From Alkalihalobacillus pseudalcaliphilus (GTDB lineage Bacteria > Bacillota > Bacilli > Bacillales > Bacillaceae_D), in assembly GCA_001038565.1 (NCBI GenBank), contig LFJO01000007.1, positions 1 through 64,000 of the forward strand: a stretch of 64,000 nt of DNA. The letters are read 5' to 3'. Position numbers and translations under genes: made by a program. This document shows, one piece after another, positions 31,625 to 45,064 of the stretch. A model generated the notes under the pieces. The model ran no database searches, was not told where the DNA came from, and was given only the letters and a program-made list of their open reading frames with translations. Position 1 is the first letter of the stretch; each line of letters opens with the position of its first letter.

Positions 31625-32095
31625 ATGCCTCGAAAAGGTCCTGTAGCTCGTCGTGATGTGTTACCTGATCCAATTTACAAAACGAAGCTAGTCACTCGTT
31701 TAATCAACCGTCTTATGATCGATGGTAAGCGTGGTGTAGCTCAAACAATTTTATATAATGCGTTTGAATTAGTAAAAGAGCGTAGCGGAAATGACCCTAT
31801 GGAAGTTTTCGATCAAGCTTTAAAGAACATTATGCCTGTTCTTGAGGTTAAAGCTCGTCGTGTTGGTGGTGCAAACTATCAAGTGCCGATCGAAGTAAAA
31901 CCTGAGCGTCGTACAACTTTAGGTCTTCGTTGGTTAGTTAACTACTCTCGTCTTCGTGGAGAAAAAACGATGGAAGAGCGTTTAGCTAACGAAATTCTTG
32001 ATGCAGCTAACAACACTGGTGCTGCTGTTAAGAAACGTGAAGATACTCATAAGATGGCAGAAGCGAACAAAGCGTTTGCTCACTATCGCTGGTAA
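31625..32095 (+). CDS. rpsG: 30S ribosomal protein S7
   Basis: Primary binder of the 16S 3' major domain and a translational regulator of the str operon. 156 residues; [17 protein letters not shown] at the N terminus and [21 protein letters not shown] at the end are canonical. 33 bp after rpsL. Confidence 0.98.
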   Translation: MPRKGPVARRDVLPDPIYKTKLVTRLINRLMIDGKRGVAQTILYNAFELVKERSGNDPMEVFDQALKNIMPVLEVKARRVGGANYQVPIEVKPERRTTLGLRWLVNYSRLRGEKTMEERLANEILDAANNTGAAVKKREDTHKMAEANKAFAHYRW

Positions 32096-32143
32096 GATTC
32101 TATTAGTTCTTATTAATTTAATTGCAGGAAGGAGAAATGCATT

Positions 32144-34222
32144 ATGGCAAGAGAATTCTCCTTAAAAGATACACGTAATATCGGCATCATGGCTCACATC
32201 GATGCCGGTAAAACAACAGCAACTGAGCGTATTTTATTCTACACAGGTCGTGTACACAAAATTGGTGAAACACACGAAGGTGCTTCTCAGATGGACTGGA
32301 TGGAGCAAGAGCAAGAGCGTGGTATTACAATCACGTCTGCTGCGACTACAGCTCAATGGAAAAACCACCGTATCAACATTATTGATACACCTGGACACGT
32401 AGACTTTACGGTTGAAGTTGAACGTTCTTTACGTGTACTTGATGGGGCGGTTGCGGTTCTTGATGCTCAATCTGGAGTTGAACCGCAAACAGAAACTGTA
32501 TGGCGTCAAGCAACAACTTATGGCGTACCACGTATCGTATTCGTTAACAAAATGGATAAGACTGGTGCGGACTTTATGTATTCTGTTGGGACATTACGCG
32601 ATCGTTTACAAGCGAACGCTCACCCAATTCAATTACCAATCGGTGCTGAAGAAGATTTCGTTGGATTCATCGATTTAATTGAAATGGTTGCCCACATCTC
32701 TAAAGATGATTTAGGTCAAGATTGGGAAACAACAGAAATCCCTGCAGATTATAAAGATAAAGCTGATGAGCTTCGTGAGTCTTTAGTTGAAGCAGTAGCT
32801 GAACTAGACGAAGAGCTTATGATGAAGTATCTTGAAGGGGAAGAACTTACGAACGAAGAAATTGTTGCTGCGATTCGTAAAGGGACATGTAATGTCGAAT
32901 TCTACCCTGTAATCTGTGGTTCAGCATTCAAAAATAAAGGTGTACAGGCACTTTTAGATGCTGTATTAGCTTACTTACCATCACCTTTAGATGTAGCAGC
33001 AATTAAAGGTCATGTTCCTGATAGCGAAGAAGAAGTAACGCGCGAACCAGGCGATGATCAACCATTTGCCGCTTTAGCATTTAAAGTAATGACGGATCCA
33101 TTTGTTGGTAAATTAACATTCTTCCGTGTTTATTCAGGTACATTAGACTCAGGTTCATATGTACGTAATGCTACAAAGGATAAGCGCGAACGTGTTGGTC
33201 GTATCCTACAAATGCACGCGAACTCTCGTGAAGAGATTTCAACTGTATACTCTGGGGATATTGCAGCAGCGGTTGGATTAAAAGATACAACAACTGGAGA
33301 CACTCTATGTGATGAGAAAAACCTTGTTATTTTAGAGTCAATGAATTTCCCAGAACCAGTTATTCACTTATCTGTTGAGCCTAAGTCTAAGGCTGACCAA
33401 GATAAAATGGGTATCGCTCTTGCGAAACTTGCAGAAGAAGATCCTACTTTCAGAACACATACTGATGAAGAAACAGGTCAGACGATCATTGGTGGTATGG
33501 GTGAGCTTCACCTTGATATCATCGTTGACCGTATGAGACGTGAATTCAAAGTAGAAGCTAATGTTGGTGCTCCTCAAGTTTCTTATCGTGAGACAATTCG
33601 TCAAACGGCTCAAGTTGAAGGTAAGTTCGTTCGTCAATCAGGTGGACGCGGTCAATTTGGTCACGTTTGGGTTGAGTTCTCTCCAAACGAAGAAGGAGCA
33701 GGTTTTGAATTCGAAAATGCAATTGTCGGTGGTGTTGTACCACGTGAGTATATTGGTTCCGTTGAACAAGGAATCTCAGAAGCTCTTGACAATGGTATGA
33801 TCGCTGGCTTCCCAATCATTGATATTAAAGCAAAATTATATGATGGATCTTACCATGATGTCGATTCATCAGAGATGGCGTTTAAGATTGCCGCTTCTAT
33901 GGCACTTAAAAATGCTAAATCAAAATGTAGTCCAGTATTATTAGAGCCACTTATGAAAGTGGAAGTAGTAATTCCTGAGGAGTACATGGGTGATATTATG
34001 GGTGACGTAACTGCACGTCGCGGACGCGTAGAAGGTATGGAAGCTCGTGGTAATGCACAAATCGTTAAAGCGTTTGTTCCACTTGCTGAAATGTTTGGAT
34101 ATGCAACTTCACTTCGTTCACGTACTCAAGGTCGCGGAACATACTCTATGTTCTTTGATCATTATGAAGAAGTACCTAAGAGCGTTGCTGAAGAAATCAT
34201 TAAGAAACAATCTGGTGAATAA
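32144..34222 (+). CDS. fusA: Elongation factor G
   Basis: Translocation GTPase, 692 residues. G motifs: AHIDAGKTT (G1), DTPGHVDF (G3), NKMDKTGAD (G4). Domains II-V follow with the RGRVEGM loop. Between rpsG and tuf as expected. Confidence 0.98.
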   Translation: MAREFSLKDTRNIGIMAHIDAGKTTATERILFYTGRVHKIGETHEGASQMDWMEQEQERGITITSAATTAQWKNHRINIIDTPGHVDFTVEVERSLRVLDGAVAVLDAQSGVEPQTETVWRQATTYGVPRIVFVNKMDKTGADFMYSVGTLRDRLQANAHPIQLPIGAEEDFVGFIDLIEMVAHISKDDLGQDWETTEIPADYKDKADELRESLVEAVAELDEELMMKYLEGEELTNEEIVAAIRKGTCNVEFYPVICGSAFKNKGVQALLDAVLAYLPSPLDVAAIKGHVPDSEEEVTREPGDDQPFAALAFKVMTDPFVGKLTFFRVYSGTLDSGSYVRNATKDKRERVGRILQMHANSREEISTVYSGDIAAAVGLKDTTTGDTLCDEKNLVILESMNFPEPVIHLSVEPKSKADQDKMGIALAKLAEEDPTFRTHTDEETGQTIIGGMGELHLDIIVDRMRREFKVEANVGAPQVSYRETIRQTAQVEGKFVRQSGGRGQFGHVWVEFSPNEEGAGFEFENAIVGGVVPREYIGSVEQGISEALDNGMIAGFPIIDIKAKLYDGSYHDVDSSEMAFKIAASMALKNAKSKCSPVLLEPLMKVEVVIPEEYMGDIMGDVTARRGRVEGMEARGNAQIVKAFVPLAEMFGYATSLRSRTQGRGTYSMFFDHYEEVPKSVAEEIIKKQSGE

Positions 34223-34264
34223 TCCAGTATACTATTTGTTTCTATATTAATTTTGTTGTATTCT

Positions 34265-34308
34265 AAGAAAGGTATTATTCAGAATTAAAATGGATAATCA
34301 CCTTTCTT
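34265..34308 (+). promoter_or_regulatory. Stem-loop in the fusA-tuf gap
   Basis: AAGAAAGGT (34265-34273) pairs with ACCTTTCTT (34300-34308), extended by ATTAT/ATAAT with one bulge. Not followed by a T tract, so a processing or stability element is more likely than a terminator. Confidence 0.4.
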
Positions 34309-34349
34309 AACCACCATATTATAAGTTAAATTAAGGGAGGAATTGAGTC

Positions 34350-35540
34350 ATGGGTAAAGAAAAATTCGACCGTTCCAAGACGCATGCCAATATTGGTACA
34401 ATTGGACACGTTGACCATGGTAAAACTACATTAACTGCTGCAATTACAACAGTACTTGCAAAAAAATCTGGTAAAGGTACAGCAATGGCATATGATGCTA
34501 TTGATGGTGCTCCAGAAGAGCGTGAGCGTGGAATCACAATCTCAACTGCACACGTTGAGTACGAAACTGATTCTCGTCACTATGCACACGTTGACTGCCC
34601 AGGACACGCTGACTATGTTAAAAACATGATCACTGGTGCTGCGCAAATGGACGGAGGAATCTTAGTAGTATCTGCTGCTGATGGTCCAATGCCACAAACT
34701 CGTGAGCACATCTTACTTTCTCGTCAAGTAGGTGTACCATACTTAGTTGTATTCTTAAACAAGTGTGATATGGTTGATGACGAAGAGTTATTAGAATTAG
34801 TAGAAATGGAAGTACGTGACCTTCTTTCTGAGTACGACTTCCCTGGTGATGACATTCCTGTTATCCAAGGTTCTGCTCTTAAAGCATTAGAAGGAGACGC
34901 TGCTTGGGAAGCTAAAATCATCGAGCTAATGGACGCTGTTGATGAGTACATCCCAACTCCACCACGTGACACTGAAAAGCCATTCATGATGCCAGTTGAG
35001 GATGTATTCTCAATTACTGGTCGTGGTACAGTTGCTACAGGACGTGTTGAGCGTGGACAACTAAACGTAGGTGACGTTATTGACATCATCGGTCTTGCTG
35101 AAGAAAAATCTTCTACTACTGTAACTGGAGTAGAGATGTTCCGTAAGCTTCTTGATTACGCTGAAGCTGGAGACAACATTGGTGCGTTACTACGTGGTGT
35201 ATCTCGTGATGATATCCAACGTGGACAAGTTCTTGCTAAGCCAGGAACAATCACACCACACACAAACTTCCAAGCTGAAGTTTATGTTCTTTCAAAAGAA
35301 GAGGGTGGACGTCACACTCCATTCTTCTCTAACTACCGTCCTCAGTTCTACTTCCGTACAACTGATGTAACTGGAATCGTTCATCTTCCAGAAGGCGTTG
35401 AGATGGTAATGCCTGGCGATAACATCGAAATGACTGTAGAATTAATTTCACCAATCGCGATTGAAGAAGGTACTAAATTCTCAATCCGTGAAGGTGGACG
35501 TACAGTTGGTGCTGGTGTTGTAGCTACAATCACTAAGTAA
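34350..35540 (+). CDS. tuf: Elongation factor Tu
   Basis: Delivers aminoacyl-tRNA to the ribosome. 396 residues: GHVDHGKT (G1), DCPGHADY (G3), NKCDMVDD (G4), and the three-domain pattern ending [22 protein letters not shown] before the ATG. Ends with a strong terminator. Confidence 0.98.
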   Translation: MGKEKFDRSKTHANIGTIGHVDHGKTTLTAAITTVLAKKSGKGTAMAYDAIDGAPEERERGITISTAHVEYETDSRHYAHVDCPGHADYVKNMITGAAQMDGGILVVSAADGPMPQTREHILLSRQVGVPYLVVFLNKCDMVDDEELLELVEMEVRDLLSEYDFPGDDIPVIQGSALKALEGDAAWEAKIIELMDAVDEYIPTPPRDTEKPFMMPVEDVFSITGRGTVATGRVERGQLNVGDVIDIIGLAEEKSSTTVTGVEMFRKLLDYAEAGDNIGALLRGVSRDDIQRGQVLAKPGTITPHTNFQAEVYVLSKEEGGRHTPFFSNYRPQFYFRTTDVTGIVHLPEGVEMVMPGDNIEMTVELISPIAIEEGTKFSIREGGRTVGAGVVATITK

Positions 35541-35555
35541 TCACGGTATTCCGTT

Positions 35556-35588
35556 AAAAAAGAGCACTTTTATAAAGTGCTCTTTTTT
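35556..35588 (+). terminator. Terminator after tuf
   Basis: Perfect stem (GAGCACTTT with AAAGTGCTC, extended by A/T pairs) with a TAT loop and seven T. Because both flanks are A and T runs, it could work on either strand. Confidence 0.92.
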
Positions 35589-35625
35589 TATGGGTATAAG
35601 AGGAAAAAATAAAATAAAAATAAAC

Positions 35626-35654
35626 TTGCAATTATAGGTTACGCTCTTTATAAT
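35626..35654 (+). promoter_or_regulatory. S10 operon promoter P1
   Basis: TTGCAA (35626-35631), 17-bp spacer, TATAAT (35649-35654). Confidence 0.82.
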
Positions 35655-35683
35655 AGAAAAAGTGTGAACAACAGGATATTTCC

Positions 35684-36153
<470 letters not shown>

Positions 36154-36226
36154 TTCATAGACTAGTAAAAGTCTTTTCATAGTAAAAATGGCAAATACAT
36201 TAAATTATTTATAGGAGGTGTTTCGG

Positions 36227-36856
36227 ATGTCCAAAGGAATCTTAGGAAGAAAAATCGGTATGACTCAAGTTTTTGCAGAAAACGGTGAAGTTATTCCAGT
36301 AACAGTAATTGAAGCTGAGCCTAACGTTGTTCTTCAAGTGAAAACAGTTGAAGCTGACGGTTATGAAGCAGTTCAATTAGGATTTGCTGATCAAAAGAAG
36401 TCTAACATCACTAAGCCAGCTGAAGGTCATGCTGCAAAAGCTGATACAACACCTAAGCGCTTCATGAAGGAAATCCGTGACGTAAACCTTGCTGATTATA
36501 CAGTAGGGCAAGAAGTTAAGGTAGATACTTTTGCAGTAGGTGAAAAAATCGATGTAACAGGTATTTCTAAAGGGAAAGGTTTCCAAGGTGCGATTAAGCG
36601 TCATAACCAATCTCGTGGACCAATGTCACACGGTTCTAGATATCACCGTCGTCCTGGTTCAATGGGTCCTGTTGCTCCTAACCGAGTTTTCAAAGGTAAA
36701 CTATTACCTGGACGTATGGGTGGAGAGCAAAAAACGATTCAAAACCTTGAAGTTGTTAAAGTTGATACAGAGCGTAACTTATTATTAGTAAAAGGTAATA
36801 TTCCTGGAGCTAAAAAGAGCTATGTAACTGTTCAAACTGCTGTCAAAGGTAACTAA
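36227..36856 (+). CDS. rplC: 50S ribosomal protein L3
   Basis: Early assembly protein near the peptidyl-transferase centre, 209 residues from ATG 36227 (AGGAGGTG upstream). [15 protein letters not shown] and [15 protein letters not shown] are diagnostic. Confidence 0.98.
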   Translation: MSKGILGRKIGMTQVFAENGEVIPVTVIEAEPNVVLQVKTVEADGYEAVQLGFADQKKSNITKPAEGHAAKADTTPKRFMKEIRDVNLADYTVGQEVKVDTFAVGEKIDVTGISKGKGFQGAIKRHNQSRGPMSHGSRYHRRPGSMGPVAPNRVFKGKLLPGRMGGEQKTIQNLEVVKVDTERNLLLVKGNIPGAKKSYVTVQTAVKGN

Positions 36857-36881
36857 TAAGATTTAGAAAGGAGGCCACATC

Positions 36882-37505
36882 ATGCCGAAAGTAGCATTAT
36901 TCAATCAAACAGGTTCTCAAGTTGGAGATATCGAACTAACAGAATCAATTTTTGGTTTAGAACCAAATAAAGCTGTATTACATGACGCTATCGTGATGCA
37001 ACAAGCATCTTTACGTCAAGGTACACACAAAACTAAAGGACGTTCGGAAGTACGCGGTGGAGGACGTAAGCCATGGCGTCAAAAAGGAACTGGTCGTGCT
37101 CGTCAAGGATCAATCCGTTCACCACAATGGGTTGGTGGAGGCGTAGTATTCGGTCCAACTCCACGTAGCTACAGCTACAAATTACCGAAAAAAGTTCGTC
37201 GTTTAGCTATTAAGTCTGCTCTTTCTAGCAAAGTGCAAGCTGCAGAAATTATTGTATTGGATGACCTTAAATTCGATGCAGTTAAAACAAAAGAAATGGT
37301 TAATGTTTTAGCTTCTTTATCAGTAGATTCTAAAGCGTTAGTTGTTACGGCGAATTATGATGAAAAAGTTGCCTTATCTGCACGTAATATCCCAGGAGTA
37401 ACATTTGTTACAGCAGAAGGTGTTAATGTCTTAGATGTCATCAAGCATGATAAGCTTATCATCACCAAAGAAGCCGTTGAAAAGGTAGAGGAGGTGCTTG
37501 CGTAA
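36882..37505 (+). CDS. rplD: 50S ribosomal protein L4
   Basis: 207 residues lining the exit tunnel. The extended loop [19 protein letters not shown] is intact, i.e. no macrolide-resistance change is obvious. Its stop overlaps the rplW ATG by one base. Confidence 0.97.
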   Translation: MPKVALFNQTGSQVGDIELTESIFGLEPNKAVLHDAIVMQQASLRQGTHKTKGRSEVRGGGRKPWRQKGTGRARQGSIRSPQWVGGGVVFGPTPRSYSYKLPKKVRRLAIKSALSSKVQAAEIIVLDDLKFDAVKTKEMVNVLASLSVDSKALVVTANYDEKVALSARNIPGVTFVTAEGVNVLDVIKHDKLIITKEAVEKVEEVLA

Positions 37506-37795
37506 TGTCAAACGCTCGTGATATCATTAAGCGCCCAGTTATTACAGAACGTTCAGCTGATTTAATGAGTGAGAAAGTATACACATTTGAAGTAGATGTT
37601 CGTGCTAATAAAACACAAATTAAAGATGCGGTTGAAGAAATCTTTGAAGTGAAAGTTGCTAAAGTCAACACGATGAACTACAAAGGTAAATCTAAGCGCT
37701 TTGGTCGTTACACTGGCTACACAGCTCGTCGTAAAAAAGCTTTGGTCACTCTAACACCAGAGAGTAAAGAACTCGAATTTTTCGAGGGAGTTTAA
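37505..37795 (+). CDS. rplW: 50S ribosomal protein L23
   Basis: 96 residues. L23 lies at the tunnel exit and docks trigger factor and [16 protein letters not shown] at the start and [19 protein letters not shown] are typical. Translationally coupled to rplD. Confidence 0.97.
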   Translation: MSNARDIIKRPVITERSADLMSEKVYTFEVDVRANKTQIKDAVEEIFEVKVAKVNTMNYKGKSKRFGRYTGYTARRKKALVTLTPESKELEFFEGV

Positions 37796-37821
37796 TTTTT
37801 TAAAGAAGGAGGTAACTGAAG

Positions 37822-38652
37822 ATGGCTATTAAGAAGTATAAACCGACCAGTGCCGGTCGTCGTGGCATGTCTGTATTAGATTTCAAAGAAATCACAACAG
37901 ATAAGCCGGAAAAATCGTTATTAGCTCCGCTTCATAAAAAAGGCGGTCGTAATAACCAAGGTAAATTAACTGTACGTCATCAAGGTGGCGGACACAAACG
38001 TCAATATCGTGTTATTGACTTTAAACGTAACAAAGATGGAATTCCAGGACGCGTTGCTACGATCGAATACGATCCAAACCGTTCTGCTAACATCGCTTTA
38101 ATCAACTATGTTGACGGTGAGAAGCGTTATATTCTTGCTCCTAAAGGCTTAGAAGTTGGAACTATGATCGAATCAGGTTCAGAAGCTGATATCAAAGTAG
38201 GAAATGCACTTCCATTAAAAAATATCCCAGTTGGTACTGTTATTCATAATATCGAGTTAAAACCAGGTAAAGGTGGACAATTAGTTCGTTCTGCTGGTAC
38301 AGAAGCTCAACTTCTTGGTAAAGAAGAAGATTATGTATTAGTACGTTTAAATTCTGGTGAAACTCGTCGTATTCTAGCTACTTGCCGTGCAACAATCGGT
38401 CAAGTTGGTAACTTAGAGCACGAACTAGTAAACATCGGTAAAGCTGGTCGTTCTCGCTGGTTAGGTAAGCGTCCAACTGTTCGTGGTTCTGTAATGAACC
38501 CTAATGATCACCCACACGGTGGTGGTGAAGGTAAAGCACCTATCGGACGTAAATCTCCAATGTCTCCATGGGGCAAACCAACCCTTGGATACAAAACGCG
38601 TAAGAAGAACAAAGCGTCTGACAAATATATTGTACGTCGTCGTAAAAAATAA
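37822..38652 (+). CDS. rplB: 50S ribosomal protein L2
   Basis: 276 residues, required for subunit joining and peptidyl transfer. The C-terminal [13 protein letters not shown] segment with its conserved histidine is present. Confidence 0.98.
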   Translation: MAIKKYKPTSAGRRGMSVLDFKEITTDKPEKSLLAPLHKKGGRNNQGKLTVRHQGGGHKRQYRVIDFKRNKDGIPGRVATIEYDPNRSANIALINYVDGEKRYILAPKGLEVGTMIESGSEADIKVGNALPLKNIPVGTVIHNIELKPGKGGQLVRSAGTEAQLLGKEEDYVLVRLNSGETRRILATCRATIGQVGNLEHELVNIGKAGRSRWLGKRPTVRGSVMNPNDHPHGGGEGKAPIGRKSPMSPWGKPTLGYKTRKKNKASDKYIVRRRKK

Positions 38653-38712
38653 AAGGATTAGTGCAACGGTTCTACTAGGAACCGTGCGCCAATCACGAAG
38701 GGAGGATATCTC

Positions 38713-38991
38713 ATGGGTCGTAGTTTGAAAAAAGGACCTTTTGTCGATGATCATTTAATGAAAAAAGTTGAGGCGATGAACGAAACGGATGATAAGCGAG
38801 TAATTAAAACTTGGTCTCGTCGTTCAACGATTTTCCCTGATTTTATTGGTCACACGATCGCAGTTTATGATGGTCGTAAGCATGTACCTGTATACATCTC
38901 AGAAGACATGGTAGGGCACAAGTTAGGTGAATTTGCACCAACTCGTACTTATAAAGGTCATGCTGCTGATGATAAGAAAACAAGACGTTAA
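38713..38991 (+). CDS. rpsS: 30S ribosomal protein S19
   Basis: 92 residues; [17 protein letters not shown] and the late [13 protein letters not shown] motifs identify S19, which contacts the A-site tRNA finger. Good GGGAGG upstream. Confidence 0.97.
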   Translation: MGRSLKKGPFVDDHLMKKVEAMNETDDKRVIKTWSRRSTIFPDFIGHTIAVYDGRKHVPVYISEDMVGHKLGEFAPTRTYKGHAADDKKTRR

Positions 38992-39019
38992 GGTGATTTA
39001 GAGAGGAGGTCTTTAGTCT

Positions 39020-39361
39020 ATGCAAGCTAAAGCTGTAGCCAAACAAGTTCGTATTGCTCCTCGTAAAGTTCGTTTAGTTGTTGATTTAATTCGCGGAAAG
39101 CAAGTTGGTGAGGCCATTGCAATTTTACGCCACACACCAAAAGCTGCTTCTCCAGTTGTTGAGAAATTACTTAACTCTGCGATTGCGAATGCTGAGCACA
39201 ACTATGAAATGGAGCCAAATAATCTTGTAATTAGTGAAGTGTTCGTTGATGAGGGAGTAACGCTTAAGCGTTTCCGTCCACGTGCACAAGGTCGTGCTAG
39301 TCGTATTAACAAACGCACAAGCCACATCACACTAGTTGTAACAGAAAAGAAGGAGGGATAA
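39020..39361 (+). CDS. rplV: 50S ribosomal protein L22
   Basis: 113 residues. The tunnel beta-hairpin [17 protein letters not shown] is normal, with no insertion of the macrolide-resistant kind. rpsC begins 2 bp after the stop. Confidence 0.97.
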   Translation: MQAKAVAKQVRIAPRKVRLVVDLIRGKQVGEAIAILRHTPKAASPVVEKLLNSAIANAEHNYEMEPNNLVISEVFVDEGVTLKRFRPRAQGRASRINKRTSHITLVVTEKKEG

Positions 39362-39363
39362 GC

Positions 39364-40653
<1,290 letters not shown>

Positions 40654-40670
40654 AAGGAGGTTTTAAAACA

Positions 40671-40931
40671 ATGGACCGCAACCAACGTAAGGTATATAAT
40701 GGGCGCGTAGTTTCCGACAAAATGGATAAAACCATTACTGTTCTTGTAGAAACTTATAAAAAAGACCGCCTTTACGGTAAGCGTGTAAAATACTCTAAGA
40801 AGTTTAAAGCGCATGATGAAGATAACCAAGCTAAAGTTGGCGATATCGTAAAAATTATGGAAACACGTCCTTTATCAAAAGATAAACGTTTCCGTTTAGT
40901 AGAAATCGTTGAAGAAGCAGTTATCATTTAA
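40671..40931 (+). CDS. rpsQ: 30S ribosomal protein S17
   Basis: 86 residues; an OB-fold 16S binder. [18 protein letters not shown] and the [18 protein letters not shown] tail are typical. Confidence 0.97.
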   Translation: MDRNQRKVYNGRVVSDKMDKTITVLVETYKKDRLYGKRVKYSKKFKAHDEDNQAKVGDIVKIMETRPLSKDKRFRLVEIVEEAVII

Positions 40932-40965
40932 TAGATGTTCTTTAGTTGAAGGGAGGTAAAACCGT

Positions 40966-41334
40966 ATGATTCAACAAGAATCCCGTTTAAAAGTTGCTGA
41001 TAACTCAGGTGCTCGTGAAGTACTAGCTATCAAAGTTTTAGGTGGTTCTGGTCGTAAAACAGCTAATATTGGTGATGTTATCGTTTGTTCGGTGAAACAA
41101 GCAACACCAGGTGGCGTTGTCAAAAAAGGTGACGTAGTAAGAGCTGTAATTGTTCGTTCAAAGAGTGGCGTTCGTCGTAATGATGGTTCTTACATCAAGT
41201 TTGATGAGAACGCAGTTGTAATTATCCGTGATGATAAGAGCCCTCGCGGAACTCGTATTTTTGGACCTGTAGCACGTGAACTTCGTGATAACCAATTCAT
41301 GAAGATTGTGTCTCTTGCTCCGGAAGTTCTTTAA
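40966..41334 (+). CDS. rplN: 50S ribosomal protein L14
   Basis: 122 residues, at the subunit interface and the RsfS binding site. [16 protein letters not shown] and [13 protein letters not shown] are diagnostic. Confidence 0.98.
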   Translation: MIQQESRLKVADNSGAREVLAIKVLGGSGRKTANIGDVIVCSVKQATPGGVVKKGDVVRAVIVRSKSGVRRNDGSYIKFDENAVVIIRDDKSPRGTRIFGPVARELRDNQFMKIVSLAPEVL

Positions 41335-41376
41335 TAACTCTTTATTGAGAAGAAGGCCTGTCAAGGAGGTGCGAAC

Positions 41377-41697
41377 ATGGCAAAGATGCATGTCAAAAAA
41401 GGTGACACTGTAAAAGTGATCTCCGGTAAAGACAAAGGTAAACAAGGCGTTATTTTAGAAGCTTTCCCGAAAAAGGAACGTGTACTTGTTGAAGGTGTTA
41501 ACTTAGTGAAAAAACACGCTAAGCCATCTCAAGATAATCCACAAGGTGGAATCTTAAATCAAGAAGCAGCCATTCATGTTTCTAACGTAATGCCAATTGA
41601 TCCTAAGTCAGGTGAGCCTACTCGTGTAGGTTATAAAGTAGAAGATGGTAAAAAAGTACGTATTGCTAAAAAGTCTGGCGAAGCATTAGACAAATAG
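41377..41697 (+). CDS. rplX: 50S ribosomal protein L24
   Basis: 106 residues with the KOW motif [16 protein letters not shown]; an assembly initiator of the large subunit. An internal ATG at 41386 would give the shorter B. subtilis-like form, but AAGGAGGTG favours 41377. Confidence 0.96.
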   Translation: MAKMHVKKGDTVKVISGKDKGKQGVILEAFPKKERVLVEGVNLVKKHAKPSQDNPQGGILNQEAAIHVSNVMPIDPKSGEPTRVGYKVEDGKKVRIAKKSGEALDK

Positions 41698-41725
41698 TAA
41701 TCAGGTTTGAAAGGAGGTTAATCCT

Positions 41726-42265
41726 GTGAATCGTTTAAAGGAAAAGTACACAAATGAAATCGTTCCTTCTCTTGTAGAGAAGTTCAATTATAGTTCAGTT
41801 ATGGCTGTGCCAAAAATTGAGAAAATCGTTGTTAACATGGGTATCGGTGATGCTGTTTCTAACGCAAAAGCTTTAGATAAAGCGGTTGAAGAGTTAGGAC
41901 AAATTACTGGTCAAAAACCACTTGTAACAAAGGCGAAGAAATCAATCGCTGGTTTCAAGCTTCGTGAAGGTATGCCAATCGGTGCGAAGGTAACACTTCG
42001 TGGTGAGCGCATGTATGAATTCTTAGATAAGTTAGTTACTGTTTCATTACCACGTGTACGTGACTTCCGCGGTATCTCTAAGAAAGCTTTTGATGGTCGT
42101 GGAAACTATACTCTTGGTGTGAAAGAGCAATTAATTTTCCCTGAAATCGACTACGATAAAGTTGATAAAGTACGCGGTATGGATGTTGTTATCGTAACAA
42201 CAGCTAACACGGATGAAGAAGCTCGTGAATTATTAACATCTATGGGAATGCCTTTCCAAAAATAA
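41726..42265 (+). CDS. rplE: 50S ribosomal protein L5
   Basis: 179 residues from GTG 41726 (AAAGGAGG upstream). Binds 5S rRNA and P-site t[30 protein letters not shown] and the RVRDFRGI block are conserved. Confidence 0.97.
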   Translation: MNRLKEKYTNEIVPSLVEKFNYSSVMAVPKIEKIVVNMGIGDAVSNAKALDKAVEELGQITGQKPLVTKAKKSIAGFKLREGMPIGAKVTLRGERMYEFLDKLVTVSLPRVRDFRGISKKAFDGRGNYTLGVKEQLIFPEIDYDKVDKVRGMDVVIVTTANTDEEARELLTSMGMPFQK

Positions 42266-42277
42266 TAGGTGTCCTAA

Positions 42278-42481
<204 letters not shown>

Positions 42482-42510
42482 GCTCAAGAACGGGAAGGAG
42501 GTATATACAA

Positions 42511-42909
42511 ATGGTCATGACAGATCCAATTGCAGATATGTTGACTCGTATTCGTAATGCGAACACTGTTCGTCACGAGAAATTAGAATTGCCTGCTTCA
42601 AAGGTGAAGAAGGAAATTGCTGAAATCTTAAAGCGTGAAGGTTTTATTCGCGATTATGAGTATGTTGAAGATAATAAACAAGGAGTTATCCGTATCTTCC
42701 TAAAATACGGCCCTACAAACGAACGTGTTATTACTGGATTAAAACGTATCAGTAAGCCTGGTCTTCGCGTATATGCGAAAGCTGGTGAACTTCCACGTGT
42801 GTTAGGCGGACTTGGAATTGCTATCGTTTCAACTTCTAACGGAGTTTTAACTGATAAAGAAGCTCGTTCTCAACAAATTGGTGGCGAAGTATTAGCGTAC
42901 GTTTGGTAA
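42511..42909 (+). CDS. rpsH: 30S ribosomal protein S8
   Basis: 132 residues starting [17 protein letters not shown]. Binds the central domain of 16S rRNA and regulates the spc operon in other bacteria. The conserved [13 protein letters not shown] end is present. Confidence 0.97.
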   Translation: MVMTDPIADMLTRIRNANTVRHEKLELPASKVKKEIAEILKREGFIRDYEYVEDNKQGVIRIFLKYGPTNERVITGLKRISKPGLRVYAKAGELPRVLGGLGIAIVSTSNGVLTDKEARSQQIGGEVLAYVW

Positions 42910-42938
42910 GATTCTTTAATTGAACGGAGGTGTATCGA

Positions 42939-43475
42939 ATGTCTCGTATTGGTAAGAAGCCTGTTGAAGTTCCAAGTGGTGTTACGGTTACACTTGAAGG
43001 GACTACTTTCTCAGTGAAAGGTCCTAAAGGTGAGTTAACACGCGAATTTCATCCAGACATGAAAATTAATGTTGAAGAAAACCAAATTACAGTTGAACGT
43101 CCATCTGATAAGAAAGAGCACCGTGCTCTTCACGGAACAACTGCTAGTTTGATTGGAAATATGGTTGAAGGTGTAACAAAAGGTTTTGAACGCAATTTAG
43201 AATTAGTCGGTGTCGGTTACCGTGCTTCTAAATCAGGTCAAAAACTTGTACTTAATGTAGGTTACTCTCACCCTGTTGAAATCGTTCCAGAAGAAGGAAT
43301 TGAAATTGACGTTCCTGCTAACACAAAAGTTGTTGTTAAAGGAATTGATAAAGAACGTGTAGGAGCAGTTGCTTCAAATATTCGTTCTGTACGTCTACCT
43401 GAGCCTTACAAAGGAAAAGGTATTCGCTACGAAGGCGAGTACATCCGTCGTAAAGAAGGTAAAACTGGTAAATAA
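42939..43475 (+). CDS. rplF: 50S ribosomal protein L6
   Basis: 178 residues from ATG 42939; a GTG at 42930 lies in the ribosome-binding site. [12 protein letters not shown] and the [16 protein letters not shown] motif are typical. Confidence 0.97.
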   Translation: MSRIGKKPVEVPSGVTVTLEGTTFSVKGPKGELTREFHPDMKINVEENQITVERPSDKKEHRALHGTTASLIGNMVEGVTKGFERNLELVGVGYRASKSGQKLVLNVGYSHPVEIVPEEGIEIDVPANTKVVVKGIDKERVGAVASNIRSVRLPEPYKGKGIRYEGEYIRRKEGKTGK

Positions 43476-43505
43476 TCATTAAATTACGGAAAGGACTGAC
43501 GTTCA

Positions 43506-43868
43506 ATGATTACGAAGCCTAATAAAAATACGGCACGTAAGAAAAGACACGCTCATGTTCGTCGCGCAATCACAGGCACTCCTGAACGTCCGCGCTTAAA
43601 TGTTTTCCGTTCTTCTAAACACATCTACGCTCAATTAATCGATGATGTTAATGGTGTTACTTTAGCATCTGCATCTTCATTAGATAAAGAGCTAGGTTTA
43701 GAAAATGGAAGCAACACAGAAGCAGCTAAACAAGTAGGAGCACTTGTAGCAAAACGTGCAGTAGAAAATGGACATAAAGTCATTGTCTTTGATCGTGGCG
43801 GTTATGTATACCACGGACGTGTAGCAACATTAGCAGACGCAGCTCGTGAAGCTGGTCTAGAATTTTAA
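43506..43868 (+). CDS. rplR: 50S ribosomal protein L18
   Basis: 120 residues with a basic N terminus and [16 protein letters not shown]; binds 5S rRNA. The ribosome-binding site is only GGAAAGGA, weaker than its neighbours. Confidence 0.97.
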   Translation: MITKPNKNTARKKRHAHVRRAITGTPERPRLNVFRSSKHIYAQLIDDVNGVTLASASSLDKELGLENGSNTEAAKQVGALVAKRAVENGHKVIVFDRGGYVYHGRVATLADAAREAGLEF

Positions 43869-43889
43869 AGGTAAAAGGAGGGAAAACGA

Positions 43890-44390
43890 ATGCGTCGTAT
43901 TGACCCTAATACGTTGGAACTTGAAGAAAAAGTAGTAGCAGTCAATCGTGTAGCAAAAGTTGTTAAAGGTGGACGTCGTTTCCGCTTTGCTGCATTGGTT
44001 GTTGTTGGCGATAAAAACGGTCATGTCGGTTTCGGTATGGGTAAAGCTCAGGAAGTTCCTGAAGCTATCCGTAAAGCGGTAGAAGATGCGAAGAAAAACC
44101 TCATCGAAGTACCAGTTGTTGGTACAACAATTCCACATTTAGTGACAGGACATTTTGGAGCTGGTCGAGTATTATTAAAACCAGCATCTGAAGGTACTGG
44201 AGTTATTGCAGGTGGTCCTGTACGTGCGGTACTAGATCTTGCAGGTGTTGGCGATATTCTTTCTAAGTCTCTAGGTTCAAATAATCCTATCAACATGGTA
44301 CGTGCTACTATGCAAGGATTACAAAGCTTAAAGCGTGCAGAAGAAGTAGCTAAACTTCGCGGTAAATCAGTAGAAGAACTGTTAGGTTAA
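43890..44390 (+). CDS. rpsE: 30S ribosomal protein S5
   Basis: 166 residues: dsRBD-like N domain ([19 protein letters not shown], the spectinomycin loop region, intact) and a C domain with [16 protein letters not shown]. Acts in decoding and mRNA unwinding. Confidence 0.97.
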   Translation: MRRIDPNTLELEEKVVAVNRVAKVVKGGRRFRFAALVVVGDKNGHVGFGMGKAQEVPEAIRKAVEDAKKNLIEVPVVGTTIPHLVTGHFGAGRVLLKPASEGTGVIAGGPVRAVLDLAGVGDILSKSLGSNNPINMVRATMQGLQSLKRAEEVAKLRGKSVEELLG

Positions 44391-44403
44391 GGAGGGATAT
44401 TAA

Positions 44404-44592
44404 ATGGCTAAGAAATTAGAAATTACCCTCACTCGTAGTCTTATCGGTCGTCCGGAAGACCAACGCGTTACAGTGAACACTCTTGGGTTACGCAAAATGC
44501 ACCAAACGGTTGTTCAAGCAGATAACGCTGCGATTCGCGGTATGGTAAATAAGGTTTCACACCTTTTAACAGTAAAAGAGATCGAAGCATAA
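44404..44592 (+). CDS. rpmD: 50S ribosomal protein L30
   Basis: 62 residues; [17 protein letters not shown] and [14 protein letters not shown] identify L30. 13 bp after rpsE. Confidence 0.97.
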   Translation: MAKKLEITLTRSLIGRPEDQRVTVNTLGLRKMHQTVVQADNAAIRGMVNKVSHLLTVKEIEA

Positions 44593-44623
44593 AATCATCA
44601 TTTTTATATGAGGAGGTGTCAAC

Positions 44624-45064
44624 ATGAAACTTCATGAGTTAAAACCTGCAGAAGGTTCACGTAAAGTACGCAATCGTGTAGGTCGCGGTATCGGTTCTGG
44701 AAACGGTAAGACAGCAGGTAGAGGACATAAAGGTCAAAATTCACGCTCTGGTGGCGGTGTACGCCCAGGATTTGAGGGTGGTCAAAATCCTTTATACCGT
44801 CGTTTACCAAAACGTGGTTTTACTAACCCAACTCGTAAAGAATTCACGGTTGTTAACTTAGATACACTTAATCGTTTTGAAGAAGGTACTGAGGTTACAC
44901 CTGAGTTGTTAATCGAGAGTGGTACTGTGAAAAACGTTAAATACGGTATTAAGATTTTAGGTAACGGAAAAATCGAAAAGAACTTAACTGTTAAAGCAAA
45001 TAAGTTCTCGGCCTCAGCTGTTGCAGCAATTGAAGCTGCAGGCGGAAAAACAGAGGTGATTTAA
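44624..45064 (+). CDS. rplO: 50S ribosomal protein L15
   Basis: 146 residues: glycine-rich basic N extension ([19 protein letters not shown]) that runs into the subunit core. Its stop shares one base with the secY ATG. Confidence 0.97.
   Translation: MKLHELKPAEGSRKVRNRVGRGIGSGNGKTAGRGHKGQNSRSGGGVRPGFEGGQNPLYRRLPKRGFTNPTRKEFTVVNLDTLNRFEEGTEVTPELLIESGTVKNVKYGIKILGNGKIEKNLTVKANKFSASAVAAIEAAGGKTEVI

Noticed and set aside
33368-33815. Minus-strand ORFs opposite fusA
   Set aside because: Shadows of the strongly coding plus strand; no start signals and no homology.
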